A DNA stretch of 6,577 bases from Candidatus Brocadiia bacterium (GCA_016782825.1 JADHXT010000207.1:1-6577), one strand, 5' to 3'. Counted from the stretch's first letter, positions 1 through 6,377 are shown. Made by a program: numbers and translations. The notes: generated by a model not told the origin, from the sequence alone.

Positions 1-17
1 CAAGTGAAGATGAAGAG

Positions 18-56
18 CTGGGGGGAACCTTTCTTGAGGAGAAATGTTCCCCCCAG
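18..56 (-). terminator. Strong hairpin ending the minus-strand gene cluster
   Basis: An 11-bp perfect inverted repeat has CTGGGGGGAAC at 18-28 and GTTCCCCCCAG at 46-56. Inside it, after one mismatched pair (29/45), TTTCT (30-34) pairs with AGAAA (40-44) around a five-base loop. The arm lies 19 bases past the glycosyltransferase stop codon (75-77), where a rho-independent terminator is expected for the minus-strand operon. Read on the minus strand, the hairpin is followed by AGCTCTTCATCTTCACTTG, which is pyrimidine-rich but not a clean U tract. Termination may therefore be inefficient, or the hairpin may mainly protect the 3' end. The structure is seen directly; the terminator role is inferred. 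Confidence 0.7.
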
Positions 57-74
57 ACCCCCCTCCAAAGACCT

Positions 75-1193
75 TTACATTGGCGGCATCGGTGCCTTGC
101 GGCCGGCTTTGGCCAGCAGGTCGGCGTAGAGCGCTTCGTGAGCGCGCACCATCGCGTCCAGGGAGAAGTGCTGGCGGACGTGTTCCCGCGCGGCCCCACC
201 GAGGGCGCGAGCGCGATCGCGGTCATCAAGCGCCTGGCGGATGCCGCTGGCGAGCCCGGCCACGTCCCTGGGGCTTACGAGCAGGCCGGTGCGGCCGTGC
301 TGCACGACATCGACCACGCCTTCGACGCGGGTGGCGACCACCGGCAGGCCAGCCGCCATGGCCTCGAGGAGCGCATTCGGCATCCCCTCCCACAGTGAGG
401 CGAGCACGAACACGTCGGTGGCGGCGAGCACCGCGGGCACGTCGTCGGTGAAGCCGAGGAAGGTGACTCGGTCGTCGATGCCGAACTCGCGCGCCTGGGC
501 CTTCAAGGGCTCTTCGAGCGGCCCCTGGCCGACGACGAGAAAGCGGCACCGGGGCAGCGAGTGGGCGATGGCCGCTGCGGCACGGAGAAACCAATGGATG
601 CCCTTCTGCTCGTGCAGGCGGCCGATGGTGGTCACGAGGGGCGCGTCGAGCGGCAGCCCGCGCTCCTCCCGGAAGCCGCTCTGGCGCGTGGCGAAACGCT
701 CGACGTCCACGCCGTTGGGGATGACGGGGAGCTTGTCGCGGGGGAAGCCGCCCTCGATCATCCAGTCGCGCACGCCGGCCGACACGCACACCTCGGCGTC
801 CACGAGGCGGTGGGTGCGGCATTCGAGGGTGCGGCGGCGGGGGCGGTTGCGCTCGGCCACTCGGGCGGACGAAAGCACGGCGGCGAGGCCCCGGCCGACG
901 GCGGCGAAGCGGGTGAGCAGGTTGGCGTGGAAAAGGAAGCTGTGGGCCATGTCAGCATCGCGGAGCAGGCGCCGCAGACGCCAGAAGGGGCGGATGTCCC
1001 ACTTGCCGCGAGCGTGCAGGAGGTGGACGGGGATGCCGGCGTCGCGAAGAGGGGTTCCCATGCGACCCTCGCCAGCCAGGCAGGCCACGGCCGGCTGGTA
1101 GGTGGCACGGTTGAGGCGGGTGGCGAGGTGGCAGAGCGTCTGCTCGGCCCCTCCCGTGTCGAGTTCGGTGATGACGTAGAGCAGGCGCGTCAT
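75..1193 (-). CDS. Glycosyltransferase family 4 (GT-B fold) protein
   Basis: This is a 372-residue retaining glycosyltransferase of the GT4 type, which moves a sugar from a nucleotide-sugar donor to an acceptor at the cytoplasmic face of the membrane. The N-terminal Rossmann domain has the GGAEQ motif (14-18) typical of GT4 acceptor domains and an HSFLFHAN stretch (84-91). The linker carries IPNGVDVERF (158-167). The C-terminal donor domain has GRLHEQKG (191-198), VVGQGPLEE (220-228), and WEGMPNALLEAMAAGLPVVAT (268-288, shown here as motif only), which gives the EX7E pair E269 and E277. Length is normal for the family. There is no signal peptide or membrane span. The ATG overlaps the recombinase stop by 4 bp (ATGA), and no good Shine-Dalgarno precedes it, so translation is probably coupled. 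It is the last gene of the cluster. The family is secure; donor, acceptor and pathway (capsule, O-antigen, glycolipid) cannot be told from sequence. Confidence 0.93.
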   Translation of the reverse strand: MTRLLYVITELDTGGAEQTLCHLATRLNRATYQPAVACLAGEGRMGTPLRDAGIPVHLLHARGKWDIRPFWRLRRLLRDADMAHSFLFHANLLTRFAAVGRGLAAVLSSARVAERNRPRRRTLECRTHRLVDAEVCVSAGVRDWMIEGGFPRDKLPVIPNGVDVERFATRQSGFREERGLPLDAPLVTTIGRLHEQKGIHWFLRAAAAIAHSLPRCRFLVVGQGPLEEPLKAQAREFGIDDRVTFLGFTDDVPAVLAATDVFVLASLWEGMPNALLEAMAAGLPVVATRVEGVVDVVQHGRTGLLVSPRDVAGLASGIRQALDDRDRARALGGAAREHVRQHFSLDAMVRAHEALYADLLAKAGRKAPMPPM

Positions 1194-2107
1194 GGGGACG
1201 GCGTGTCCGTGGCAGCGTCGCCGTGGGGGTGGGCCTTGTCGTACACGGACTTGAGCTTCTCGGTGGTCACGTGGGCGTAAATCTGCGTGCTGGCGAGGCT
1301 GGCGTGGCCGAGGAGTTCCTGCACGGAGCGCAGGTCGGCCCCGCGGTTGAGCATGTGGGTGGCAAAGCTGTGGCGGAGCGTGTGGGGTGTGGCTTCGCGG
1401 CTGAGTCCGGCGATGCGGGCATACTTGTGGAACATGCGGCGGATGCCGCGGTCGCTGAGGCGGCCGGCGGACTTGTTGAGGAAGATGGCCGTGCGGTGTC
1501 GGGGGCCGGGCCGCCCGATGCGGGAGCGCACGTCGAGGTAGCTTCGCAGGGCCTGGACGGCAGGCCCGCCGAGCGGCACGAGGCGCTCCTTCTTGCCTTT
1601 GCCTTTGGCCTTCACCACCTCGCCAAGGAGGTCCAGGTCGTCGAGGCTGGCGGCGGCCAGCTCGCCGATGCGCATGCCGGTGCTGTAGAGCATCTCGAGG
1701 ATGGCTCGGTCGCGGAGGCCGGTGGGGCCGTTGTCCTCGGGGGCGGCGAGGAGCCGTTCCACCTCGCCTTCGTCGAGGAAGATGGGGAGGCGCTGTTCGC
1801 GGCGGGGCGCCGAAAGGCTGGCGGCCGGGTTGTCGGCCACCACGCCTTCGCGAACGAGGTACTTGTAGAACGAGCGCAGCGAGGCGAGCTTGCGTGCGAT
1901 GGTGGTGCGGCTGATGCCGGTCTGGCGGAGCTGTGCCAGATGGCGGCGGACGTGCACCGAGGTGATCGCGGCGGGGTCGAACTCACCGTCCTCACACACC
2001 AAGCGCTCGAACTGCACGAGGTCGGCGGAATAGGCTCGGAGCGTTTGTGGCGAGCATCCCTTTTCGGCCTCGAGGTAGCCGAGGAATCGGTCGATGGAAT
2101 CCGCCAT
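1190..2107 (-). CDS. xerC: Tyrosine recombinase XerC/XerD
   Basis: This 305-residue site-specific recombinase belongs to the Xer group of the tyrosine recombinase family, whose housekeeping members resolve chromosome dimers at dif with FtsK. The N-terminal SAM-like core-binding domain spans about 1-95 (QTLRAYSADL, 21-30; YKYLVREGVV, 81-90). The catalytic domain spans about 105-292 and has all six active-site residues: R146 in TGMRIGEL, K170 in GKGKKERLVPLG, H242 and R245 in PHTLRHSFATHML, H268 in LLGHASLASTQ, and nucleophile Y277 in IYAHV. Length and spacing match E. coli XerC/XerD (about 298 residues). The tail KSVYDKAHPHG resembles XerC more than XerD, but the assignment between the two is tentative. 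About 10 extra residues (DAATDTPSP) run into the overlap with the glycosyltransferase start. The start ATG has an AGGGGG-like ribosome site about 5 bases upstream and lies 9 bp after the preceding gene. An integrase of a mobile element is less likely, since no other mobile genes are present. Confidence 0.93.
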   Translation of the reverse strand: MADSIDRFLGYLEAEKGCSPQTLRAYSADLVQFERLVCEDGEFDPAAITSVHVRRHLAQLRQTGISRTTIARKLASLRSFYKYLVREGVVADNPAASLSAPRREQRLPIFLDEGEVERLLAAPEDNGPTGLRDRAILEMLYSTGMRIGELAAASLDDLDLLGEVVKAKGKGKKERLVPLGGPAVQALRSYLDVRSRIGRPGPRHRTAIFLNKSAGRLSDRGIRRMFHKYARIAGLSREATPHTLRHSFATHMLNRGADLRSVQELLGHASLASTQIYAHVTTEKLKSVYDKAHPHGDAATDTPSP

Positions 2108-2116
2108 GCTCGCCCC

Positions 2117-2530
2117 CTATTTCCCCCGCGCGAAGCCGAAGCAGAACCGCGTGCAGCGGATGTCGTTCACTCGCATCTCGGTGAGAATGGCCACGACGGG
2201 GGGGATGTGGCGAAGTTCACGGATCGCCCAGGCAAACACATCGGCGTTCTCTGCCCCGCCGCGTACCTGGTCAACGATCTCGCGGAGCAGCGGCAAGGAG
2301 CCGAAGCGTCGGGAGAGCACGCCGAGGAGCTCGGGGTCGAATTCCTTGTAGCACTCGTCGCCGAGCAGGTGCTCGAGCCAGCGATGGCGCAGCCAGAGCG
2401 TCCAGTAGCGCTGCTGCCACTCGTCGATGGCTCGATCGCCCAGGTCCTTGCCAGCTTTCTGGCTGGCGAGATACTTGTGGCGCTCGGCTTCGCGCCAGGC
2501 GTGGTGGAACAGGCTCTTCTTGGCACCCAT
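2117..2530 (-). CDS. Uncharacterised 137-residue charged, Trp-rich protein
   Basis: I do not recognise a named family. The product is a soluble, probably helical 137-residue protein without signal peptide or membrane span. The N-terminal half is rich in aromatic and charged residues: HHAWREAERHKYLASQKAG (9-27), DEWQQRYWTLWLRHRWLEHL (36-55). The segment HKYLASQKAGKDLGDRAIDEW (residues 18-38) looks like a conserved core of the type 'HKYxxSxKAGxDxG' that I associate only loosely with uncharacterised bacterial proteins. The C-terminal part (78-137) is mixed, ending in CTRFCFGFARGK with two cysteines (C126, C130). The start ATG at 2530 is 11 bp after the oxidoreductase stop, with a weak GAGAG site about 10 bases upstream. 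The same reading frame stays open far upstream, but that part lies inside the oxidoreductase gene and reads as low-complexity Arg/Pro/His, so it is not coding. Position inside the operon supports a real gene; function is unknown. Confidence 0.8.
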   Translation of the reverse strand: MGAKKSLFHHAWREAERHKYLASQKAGKDLGDRAIDEWQQRYWTLWLRHRWLEHLLGDECYKEFDPELLGVLSRRFGSLPLLREIVDQVRGGAENADVFAWAIRELRHIPPVVAILTEMRVNDIRCTRFCFGFARGK

Positions 2531-2541
2531 AGTTGTGGCTC

Positions 2542-3510
2542 TCAGTTGTGTGTTGCCTGGCCCTCGATCGCATCGAGCAGCGAGAGGAGGACACCCTGGT
2601 TGCGCGCGGCCGCCGTGGCGGTCGTGAGCGGCGGGCCGTCGCCTTGGGCGGCCGCGCAGAAGCGCTGGATGGAGGTTTTCATAAAGTCGTCGCACGTCTG
2701 CTCGCGATTGCCGAGGCGGAGGAATCCGTGGAAGGTTCCCCCGGCGTCGGGCGCGCTGCCGCAGTCCACGACGTGGTCGCCGAACCCGAAGCGCCGCTCG
2801 AAGGGGGCCTGGGCCAGCTTGGCCACACGAATGGTGCAGCGGCAAGACGTGACGCCGTCCTGGAGGGTGAACGCGGCGTCGGTGGCCTCGCTGCCCATGT
2901 GGCCGGCCACCGAGCCCGGCACGAGGGTGCCTTCGGGCATCAGTGTCAGCAGGATGCTCAGGGAGTGGGGAGCGAGGTCGAGCCAGATGTCGCGGCCCCG
3001 CGGGCCGGCGGGCTTGAGCTTGGAGGTCATGACGCCGGTGAACGAGTCGCGGGTGTCGCAGGCCTCGGGCAGGAACCGAGCGTACGCTTCGGCCGCGGCC
3101 GTGTACTGGGTGTTCACCGACAGCACGACGCCCTGGCGCTCGGCCAGGGCGGTGAGCTCGAAGGCTTCGGCCACGAGTTCGGCGGTGGTGGCGTTGGGCC
3201 GCCACACGAAGGGCTTCTCGCACAGCACGGAGCAGCCTGCCTCGAGGCACGCGCGGGCCTGCGGGCCGTGGAGCGGCCAGGGGGTGCAGATGCTCGCGGC
3301 GTCGGGGGCTTCGGTGGCGAGGAGGGCGTCGAGATCGGTGTAGCCGCGGCCCGCGAAGCCACAGCAAGAGGCGAGGGTATCTTGCGTGGCGGCCACGCTT
3401 TCGGAGGTGGAGCCGAGGAAAGCGACGACCTCGCATCCCAGGCAGGTGTACCAGGACGCGTGGTGGCGTCCGAAGCCCGATGCTCCCAGGATAGCGACGC
3501 GCAGGCTCAT
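2542..3510 (-). CDS. Gfo/Idh/MocA family NAD(P)-dependent oxidoreductase
   Basis: This 322-residue protein belongs to the Gfo/Idh/MocA family, whose members oxidise or reduce sugars, inositols and related polyols with NAD(P). The N-terminal Rossmann fold starts at residue 3 (LRVAILGASGFGRHH), with the dinucleotide motif G9-A-S-G12-F-G14. The family signature EKP is E98-K99-P100 in VLCEKPFV; its lysine is the usual catalytic residue. The C-terminal alpha/beta domain includes WLDLAPHSLSI (176-186), in which D178 and H182 fit the family's conserved D-x3-H catalytic site. At 322 residues it is at the short end of the family. It is unusually cysteine-rich (14 Cys, including C23/C26, C49/C50 and C223/C225), with no clear metal-site pattern. 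The start is an ATG with a purine-rich GAGAGAAG upstream, 25 bp after the small membrane gene. In an operon with a glycosyltransferase, a role in making or modifying a nucleotide sugar is possible but unproven. Confidence 0.9.
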   Translation of the reverse strand: MSLRVAILGASGFGRHHASWYTCLGCEVVAFLGSTSESVAATQDTLASCCGFAGRGYTDLDALLATEAPDAASICTPWPLHGPQARACLEAGCSVLCEKPFVWRPNATTAELVAEAFELTALAERQGVVLSVNTQYTAAAEAYARFLPEACDTRDSFTGVMTSKLKPAGPRGRDIWLDLAPHSLSILLTLMPEGTLVPGSVAGHMGSEATDAAFTLQDGVTSCRCTIRVAKLAQAPFERRFGFGDHVVDCGSAPDAGGTFHGFLRLGNREQTCDDFMKTSIQRFCAAAQGDGPPLTTATAAARNQGVLLSLLDAIEGQATHN

Positions 3511-3535
3511 CTTCGGCTTCTCTCGTTGCCGGGTG

Positions 3536-3724
3536 TTATTTCATCGCGCACAGCAGATGCACCGCGGCGGCCACGGCAGCCACCACCGCCAGCATGCACC
3601 CTAGACAGAACGCTGAATCGAGGAGCACGGCCCGCACGCCCTTGCGACGCGTGGCCGCGTAGGCCAGCGCGACGACGACGCACAGCAGCAGGCCAGCCAG
3701 GTAGCGGACAATCGCCTCGTTCAC
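3536..3724 (-). CDS. Small two-helix membrane protein (62 aa)
   Basis: The product is a very hydrophobic 62-residue protein with two predicted membrane helices, about 5-24 (IVRYLAGLLLCVVVALAYAA) and 33-60 (AVLLDSAFCLGCMLAVVAAV and on). A short basic loop, TRRKGVR (25-31), separates them and by the positive-inside rule should face the cytoplasm. C14, C40, C43 and C59 lie within the helices. It starts with GTG, and the start overlaps the stop of the upstream membrane-protein gene by 4 bp (GTGA). That overlap strongly suggests translational coupling and supports this being a real gene despite its length. I recognise no family. A helper or partner subunit of the upstream membrane protein is a reasonable guess. 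Confidence 0.72.
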   Translation of the reverse strand: MNEAIVRYLAGLLLCVVVALAYAATRRKGVRAVLLDSAFCLGCMLAVVAAVAAAVHLLCAMK

Positions 3725-4149
3725 GCCTCGTCGCCCTCCGTCCTGTCGGCCAAGTAGTAGGCGTCGGCCATCACGAGCACGTTGAATGCCGCGGACACGA
3801 GGGTGAACGTGAGGCCGAGGTCGGCCATGCGCGAAGGGGAGGGCGACACGGTGACGGCGGAGCCGGCGGCCATGGCGGCCTGGCGCGCGGCCTCGCCCGC
3901 GTGGCTGGCCACGCCGGCCACCGCCGCAATCGGGCCGTCAAAAAGTTGGAGAAGGAATGCCCACTTATGACCCGTGGCCGACACGGTGGCAAGGCCGCCC
4001 ATGCACAGGCCGGCGGCAAACACGCCCACCACGGTCAAGGCATAGAACAACGCCCGCGTTCGGCGGCCAGTGTACCAGTGCCCTGCACCAGGGAAAAGCC
4101 ATGCCAGCAGCAGCGTCCTGGCGGGATCTCTCGGGATTGCTTTGTCCAC
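3721..4149 (-). CDS. DUF6677-like multi-pass membrane protein
   Basis: This 142-residue inner-membrane protein is the first gene of the minus-strand cluster. Near the N-terminus, AWLFPGAGHWYTGRRTRALF (16-35) is a Pro-Gly-rich, TM2-like signature, 'WLxPGxGHxYxGRRxRxLxF'. Hydrophobic segments follow at about 34-57 and 64-82, and a last one at about 110-132 ends in FNVLVMADAYYLA. The signature plus the final 'N-L-x-x-x-DAY' motif match what I remember of DUF6677, found mainly in Planctomycetota. That is recall, not a search result. An Ala/Ser-rich, weakly hydrophobic stretch (83-108) separates the last helix. The start is GTG with GGAG seven bases upstream; an in-frame TGA lies directly before it, so no longer start is possible. 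Function is unknown. It is coupled by a GTGA overlap to the small membrane gene. Confidence 0.82.
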   Translation of the reverse strand: MDKAIPRDPARTLLLAWLFPGAGHWYTGRRTRALFYALTVVGVFAAGLCMGGLATVSATGHKWAFLLQLFDGPIAAVAGVASHAGEAARQAAMAAGSAVTVSPSPSRMADLGLTFTLVSAAFNVLVMADAYYLADRTEGDEA

Positions 4150-4179
4150 TCAGCTACTCCGCTTCCGTGCGTGAATCCC

Positions 4180-4208
4180 ATGCTACACGAAACCGAAATC
4201 CGAGTCAA
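4180..4208 (-). promoter_or_regulatory. Sigma70-type promoter for the minus-strand cluster
   Basis: On the minus strand TTGACT (4208-4203) is followed after 17 bases by TAGCAT (4185-4180). This gives 5/6 matches at -35 and 4/6 at -10. The predicted start near 4173 leaves a leader of about 24 bases, containing GGAG just before the GTG at 4149. The match is moderate, but the location upstream of the first gene is right. Confidence 0.55.
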
Positions 4209-4229
4209 CAGGGCACTTCGCCCGCGTGG

Positions 4230-4259
4230 TTGACACGTGGCGCAGCCGCATGCTATACT
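4230..4259 (+). promoter_or_regulatory. Strong extended -10 sigma70-type promoter for the HEAT lipoprotein gene
   Basis: A perfect TTGACA (4230-4235) lies 18 bases from TATACT (4254-4259), which is preceded by TGC and so forms an extended -10 (TGCTATACT). Transcription should start near 4266, leaving a leader of about 40 bases. Because the -35 lies downstream of the in-frame ATG at 4226, that upstream ATG cannot be on this transcript, which supports 4307 as the true start. Confidence 0.8.
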
Positions 4260-4292
4260 GCGCACCCCTGGTTGGCGAAGTGTCCCGACAAC

Positions 4293-4297
4293 GGGAG
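4293..4297 (+). promoter_or_regulatory. Ribosome binding site deciding the lipoprotein start
   Basis: GGGAG at 4293-4297 lies 9 bases before the ATG at 4307. It selects this ATG over the in-frame ATG at 4226, because only the 4307 start puts the signal peptide and lipobox at the N-terminus. Confidence 0.75.
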
Positions 4298-4306
4298 AAT
4301 CAACCC

Positions 4307-6367
4307 ATGCGCAAAGCCTTCCCGAGCCTGTTGGCTGCCGCCCTGGCCCTGGTGGCCATCGGGTGTGGCGCGCGAGGCACGCGCGATGTGGAAAAGCTGC
4401 TTGAAGACCTCACCAGCGGCTCCGAGCGCCGCCAGCGCCAAGCCGAACGCAGCCTGACCGAACACGGCCGAGCCATGATCAAGCCGCTGGCCAGCATCAT
4501 TACCGGCGAGGATGCGGAAGACGAGCTCGAGATGAGCGAGGCCCGCCGTCTGGAGCTCCGCGTGCCGGCTGCCCGCGCCCTCGGCGTGATGGCCGAGCAC
4601 GCCTCGCTGGCACGTTCCGAGGCCGAAAACGCCGCGGCTCCGCTGCTCGTGGCGTTGAAGGACAAGGACCGCGCGCTTCGTATCCAGGCCGTCACCTCCC
4701 TCGGCCACTTCACGCAGCTCTCCTCGCCTGTAAACGACGTGGTGCTCCTGCTGCGCGAAACGGACGAAGAGCTGGTCAAGGCTGCCGTTGAGGCCCTGCG
4801 GCGCAACGCGCTCCAGTCCATCGACCGCATTGTGCTGCCCGACGAGCCCGCGGTGGTCGCCGGTGCCAAGACCGAATGGCCCCGCCTTCTCGAACGCCTG
4901 GGAAGCACCGATGACGACATCCGTCTCGAGGCCGTGCGCGAGCTCGGCAGGCGCGAGAGCGCGCGAGCCGCGCCGCTGCTGCTCAAGCATCTGGCCACGG
5001 ACCCCGGCGGCGACGTGCGCTATGCCGCGCTCCGCCTGTGTCTCGCGGCAGCGGCCGCCGCCCCAGAAGCTCCCTTTGTGGCCAAGCTCCGCCAGCAGAT
5101 CGTCACGTCCTTTGCCGAAGACGCCGACAGCCGAGTAACCCTCCTCGCGGCACAGACGCTCGCCGACAAGCGGGCCGACCTGGTGGGTGGGTTCCTCGGG
5201 CGCGTCCAGCAGGCCGTGAAGGCCTGCGACGAACGTCTCCGCGACGACGCAGGCGAGGGCGGACGGATGAAGTACGCCGCCGCCACCCGGTCCGACGCCG
5301 TGCTCGCCCTGCGCAATCTCCACAGCAAGGAGCGGGACCAACTGCTCGCCGAGCTCGTGAGCCAGAAGAACGGCGAGGCCGTACGCATCCGGCGAGCGGC
5401 TGCCCGGGTGCTGGCCAATGCCACCACCTCCGAGGCCGTCGGAGCGCTTCGTGAAGCCATGCAGGACGACGACAGCATCGTGAAGCTCGTGGCCGCCCAG
5501 GCACTGGGGCGGCGCGGCGACCTCGATGCCGTCAAATACCTCATCGTGCTGCTCAGCCACAAAGAGACGAAAATCCGCACGCCCGCTGCCGACGGCCTCG
5601 GCACGCTGGGGGCCAAGGCACTCGGTCTGCTTGTGGAGCAGCTCGGCGAAGCTCTCGACGAGGCGGGCAAGCTGGCCCACTGGCAGGTGCCCCTCGCGGA
5701 ACTCGAAGGCAAGAAGCAACTGAGCGACGACGAACAGGAGAAGGCTGAGAGGCTCCGCGAAGCCATCGCGGCATTCAAGCAGAAAGCGGGGGGCCGCGAC
5801 GAGAGGCACATCGCTTGGGGCATCACATCGGGCATTGGCGACATCGCCGCCGAGATCGGCAGTGCGGCGGCACCGGCGCTGGAGGTGATCCTCCGCGCTT
5901 CGCTCTGCCACTACGCCGAGGTGCGTCGCGTGGCGGCGAAAGCCCTGGGCAGCTTCGAGGGAAAGAAGGCCATTGCGGCACTCGCAGCGGCGCTGAGCGA
6001 CCCGGATGACACGGTGCGGTGGTATGCGGCCACGTCGCTGGAAAAGCACGGCACGGCCGCGGTGGCCGCTCTGATTGCGGCTCTGGGCGATGGCCAGACG
6101 GCGGGGCCGCGAGCGGCCGCTCTGGCAGCAGCCACTCTCGCACGGATCGGCGATGCTGCCGCCCTCAAGCCCCTCACCGCACGGTGCGCCGCACGCGCGG
6201 GAGAAACGAGTGCCGACCTCGTGTGGGCTCTGGGCGAAGTGCTGCATCGCAACGCCGACGCGGCCGATGCCGCCGCTGCCAGGAAGGCATTGATCCAGGC
6301 CGCGCAATCGGCCAAGGACGCCGAGGTGGCTCGGCTGGCACGCCACGCGCTGGCAAAGAGCCAGTAG
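4307..6367 (+). CDS. HEAT-repeat lipoprotein
   Basis: This is a 686-residue exported protein of tandem helical HEAT/PBS-lyase-like repeats. The N-terminus MRKAFPSLLAAALALVAIGC is a lipoprotein signal peptide: basic n-region, hydrophobic core, lipobox AIGC with Cys20 as the lipidated residue. The mature protein is therefore expected to be membrane-anchored in the periplasm or at the outer membrane. Clear repeat units with the 'VRxxAAxALGxxxxxxAxxxLxxxL' pattern occur at about 204-230, 237-262, 359-385, 390-416, 422-446, 538-563 and 569-593, with weaker ones at 86-135 and 150-166. The segment 450-500 breaks the pattern: it is highly charged and probably helical or coiled-coil (LSDDEQEKAERLREAIAAF, 472-490), an insertion between repeat blocks. 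No enzyme domain is seen. HEAT solenoids usually act as protein-binding scaffolds, so a scaffold role is inferred. The gene stands alone with its own promoter, divergent from the cluster. An in-frame start at 4226 would add 27 residues and bury the signal peptide, so I reject it. Confidence 0.9.
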   Translation: MRKAFPSLLAAALALVAIGCGARGTRDVEKLLEDLTSGSERRQRQAERSLTEHGRAMIKPLASIITGEDAEDELEMSEARRLELRVPAARALGVMAEHASLARSEAENAAAPLLVALKDKDRALRIQAVTSLGHFTQLSSPVNDVVLLLRETDEELVKAAVEALRRNALQSIDRIVLPDEPAVVAGAKTEWPRLLERLGSTDDDIRLEAVRELGRRESARAAPLLLKHLATDPGGDVRYAALRLCLAAAAAAPEAPFVAKLRQQIVTSFAEDADSRVTLLAAQTLADKRADLVGGFLGRVQQAVKACDERLRDDAGEGGRMKYAAATRSDAVLALRNLHSKERDQLLAELVSQKNGEAVRIRRAAARVLANATTSEAVGALREAMQDDDSIVKLVAAQALGRRGDLDAVKYLIVLLSHKETKIRTPAADGLGTLGAKALGLLVEQLGEALDEAGKLAHWQVPLAELEGKKQLSDDEQEKAERLREAIAAFKQKAGGRDERHIAWGITSGIGDIAAEIGSAAAPALEVILRASLCHYAEVRRVAAKALGSFEGKKAIAALAAALSDPDDTVRWYAATSLEKHGTAAVAALIAALGDGQTAGPRAAALAAATLARIGDAAALKPLTARCAARAGETSADLVWALGEVLHRNADAADAAAARKALIQAAQSAKDAEVARLARHALAKSQ

Positions 6368-6377
6368 CTTCCGAGAG

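Noticed and set aside
1190..2107. Tyrosine recombinase as evidence for an integrated mobile element
   Set aside because: Sequence and length fit housekeeping XerC/D, it sits inside an operon, and there are no attachment repeats, tRNA gene, excisionase or phage genes nearby.
1223..3343. A 706-codon open frame on the plus strand opposite the recombinase, unknown gene and oxidoreductase
   Set aside because: It spans three well-supported minus-strand genes and their junctions. Its sequence is Gly/Ala/Glu/His-rich without recognisable motifs, as expected for the complement of GC-rich codons.
2531..3436. A 302-codon N-terminal extension of the 137-residue unknown protein
   Set aside because: The extension lies in another frame of the oxidoreductase gene and reads as Arg/Pro/His-rich filler. 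The natural start is the ATG at 2530 just after the oxidoreductase stop.
2533..4233. A 566-codon open frame on the plus strand opposite the oxidoreductase and both membrane genes
   Set aside because: It is antisense to three genes, has no good start context and no domain, and its product is low-complexity Arg/Gly/His.
4225..4240. CGTGG direct repeat as a defined operator
   Set aside because: Five-base repeats arise easily in GC-rich DNA. It is kept as a finding to test, not as an annotated site.
4226..4306. Upstream ATG (4226) as start of the HEAT lipoprotein
   Set aside because: It precedes the promoter's -35 box, has no ribosome site, and would place 27 residues before the signal peptide.
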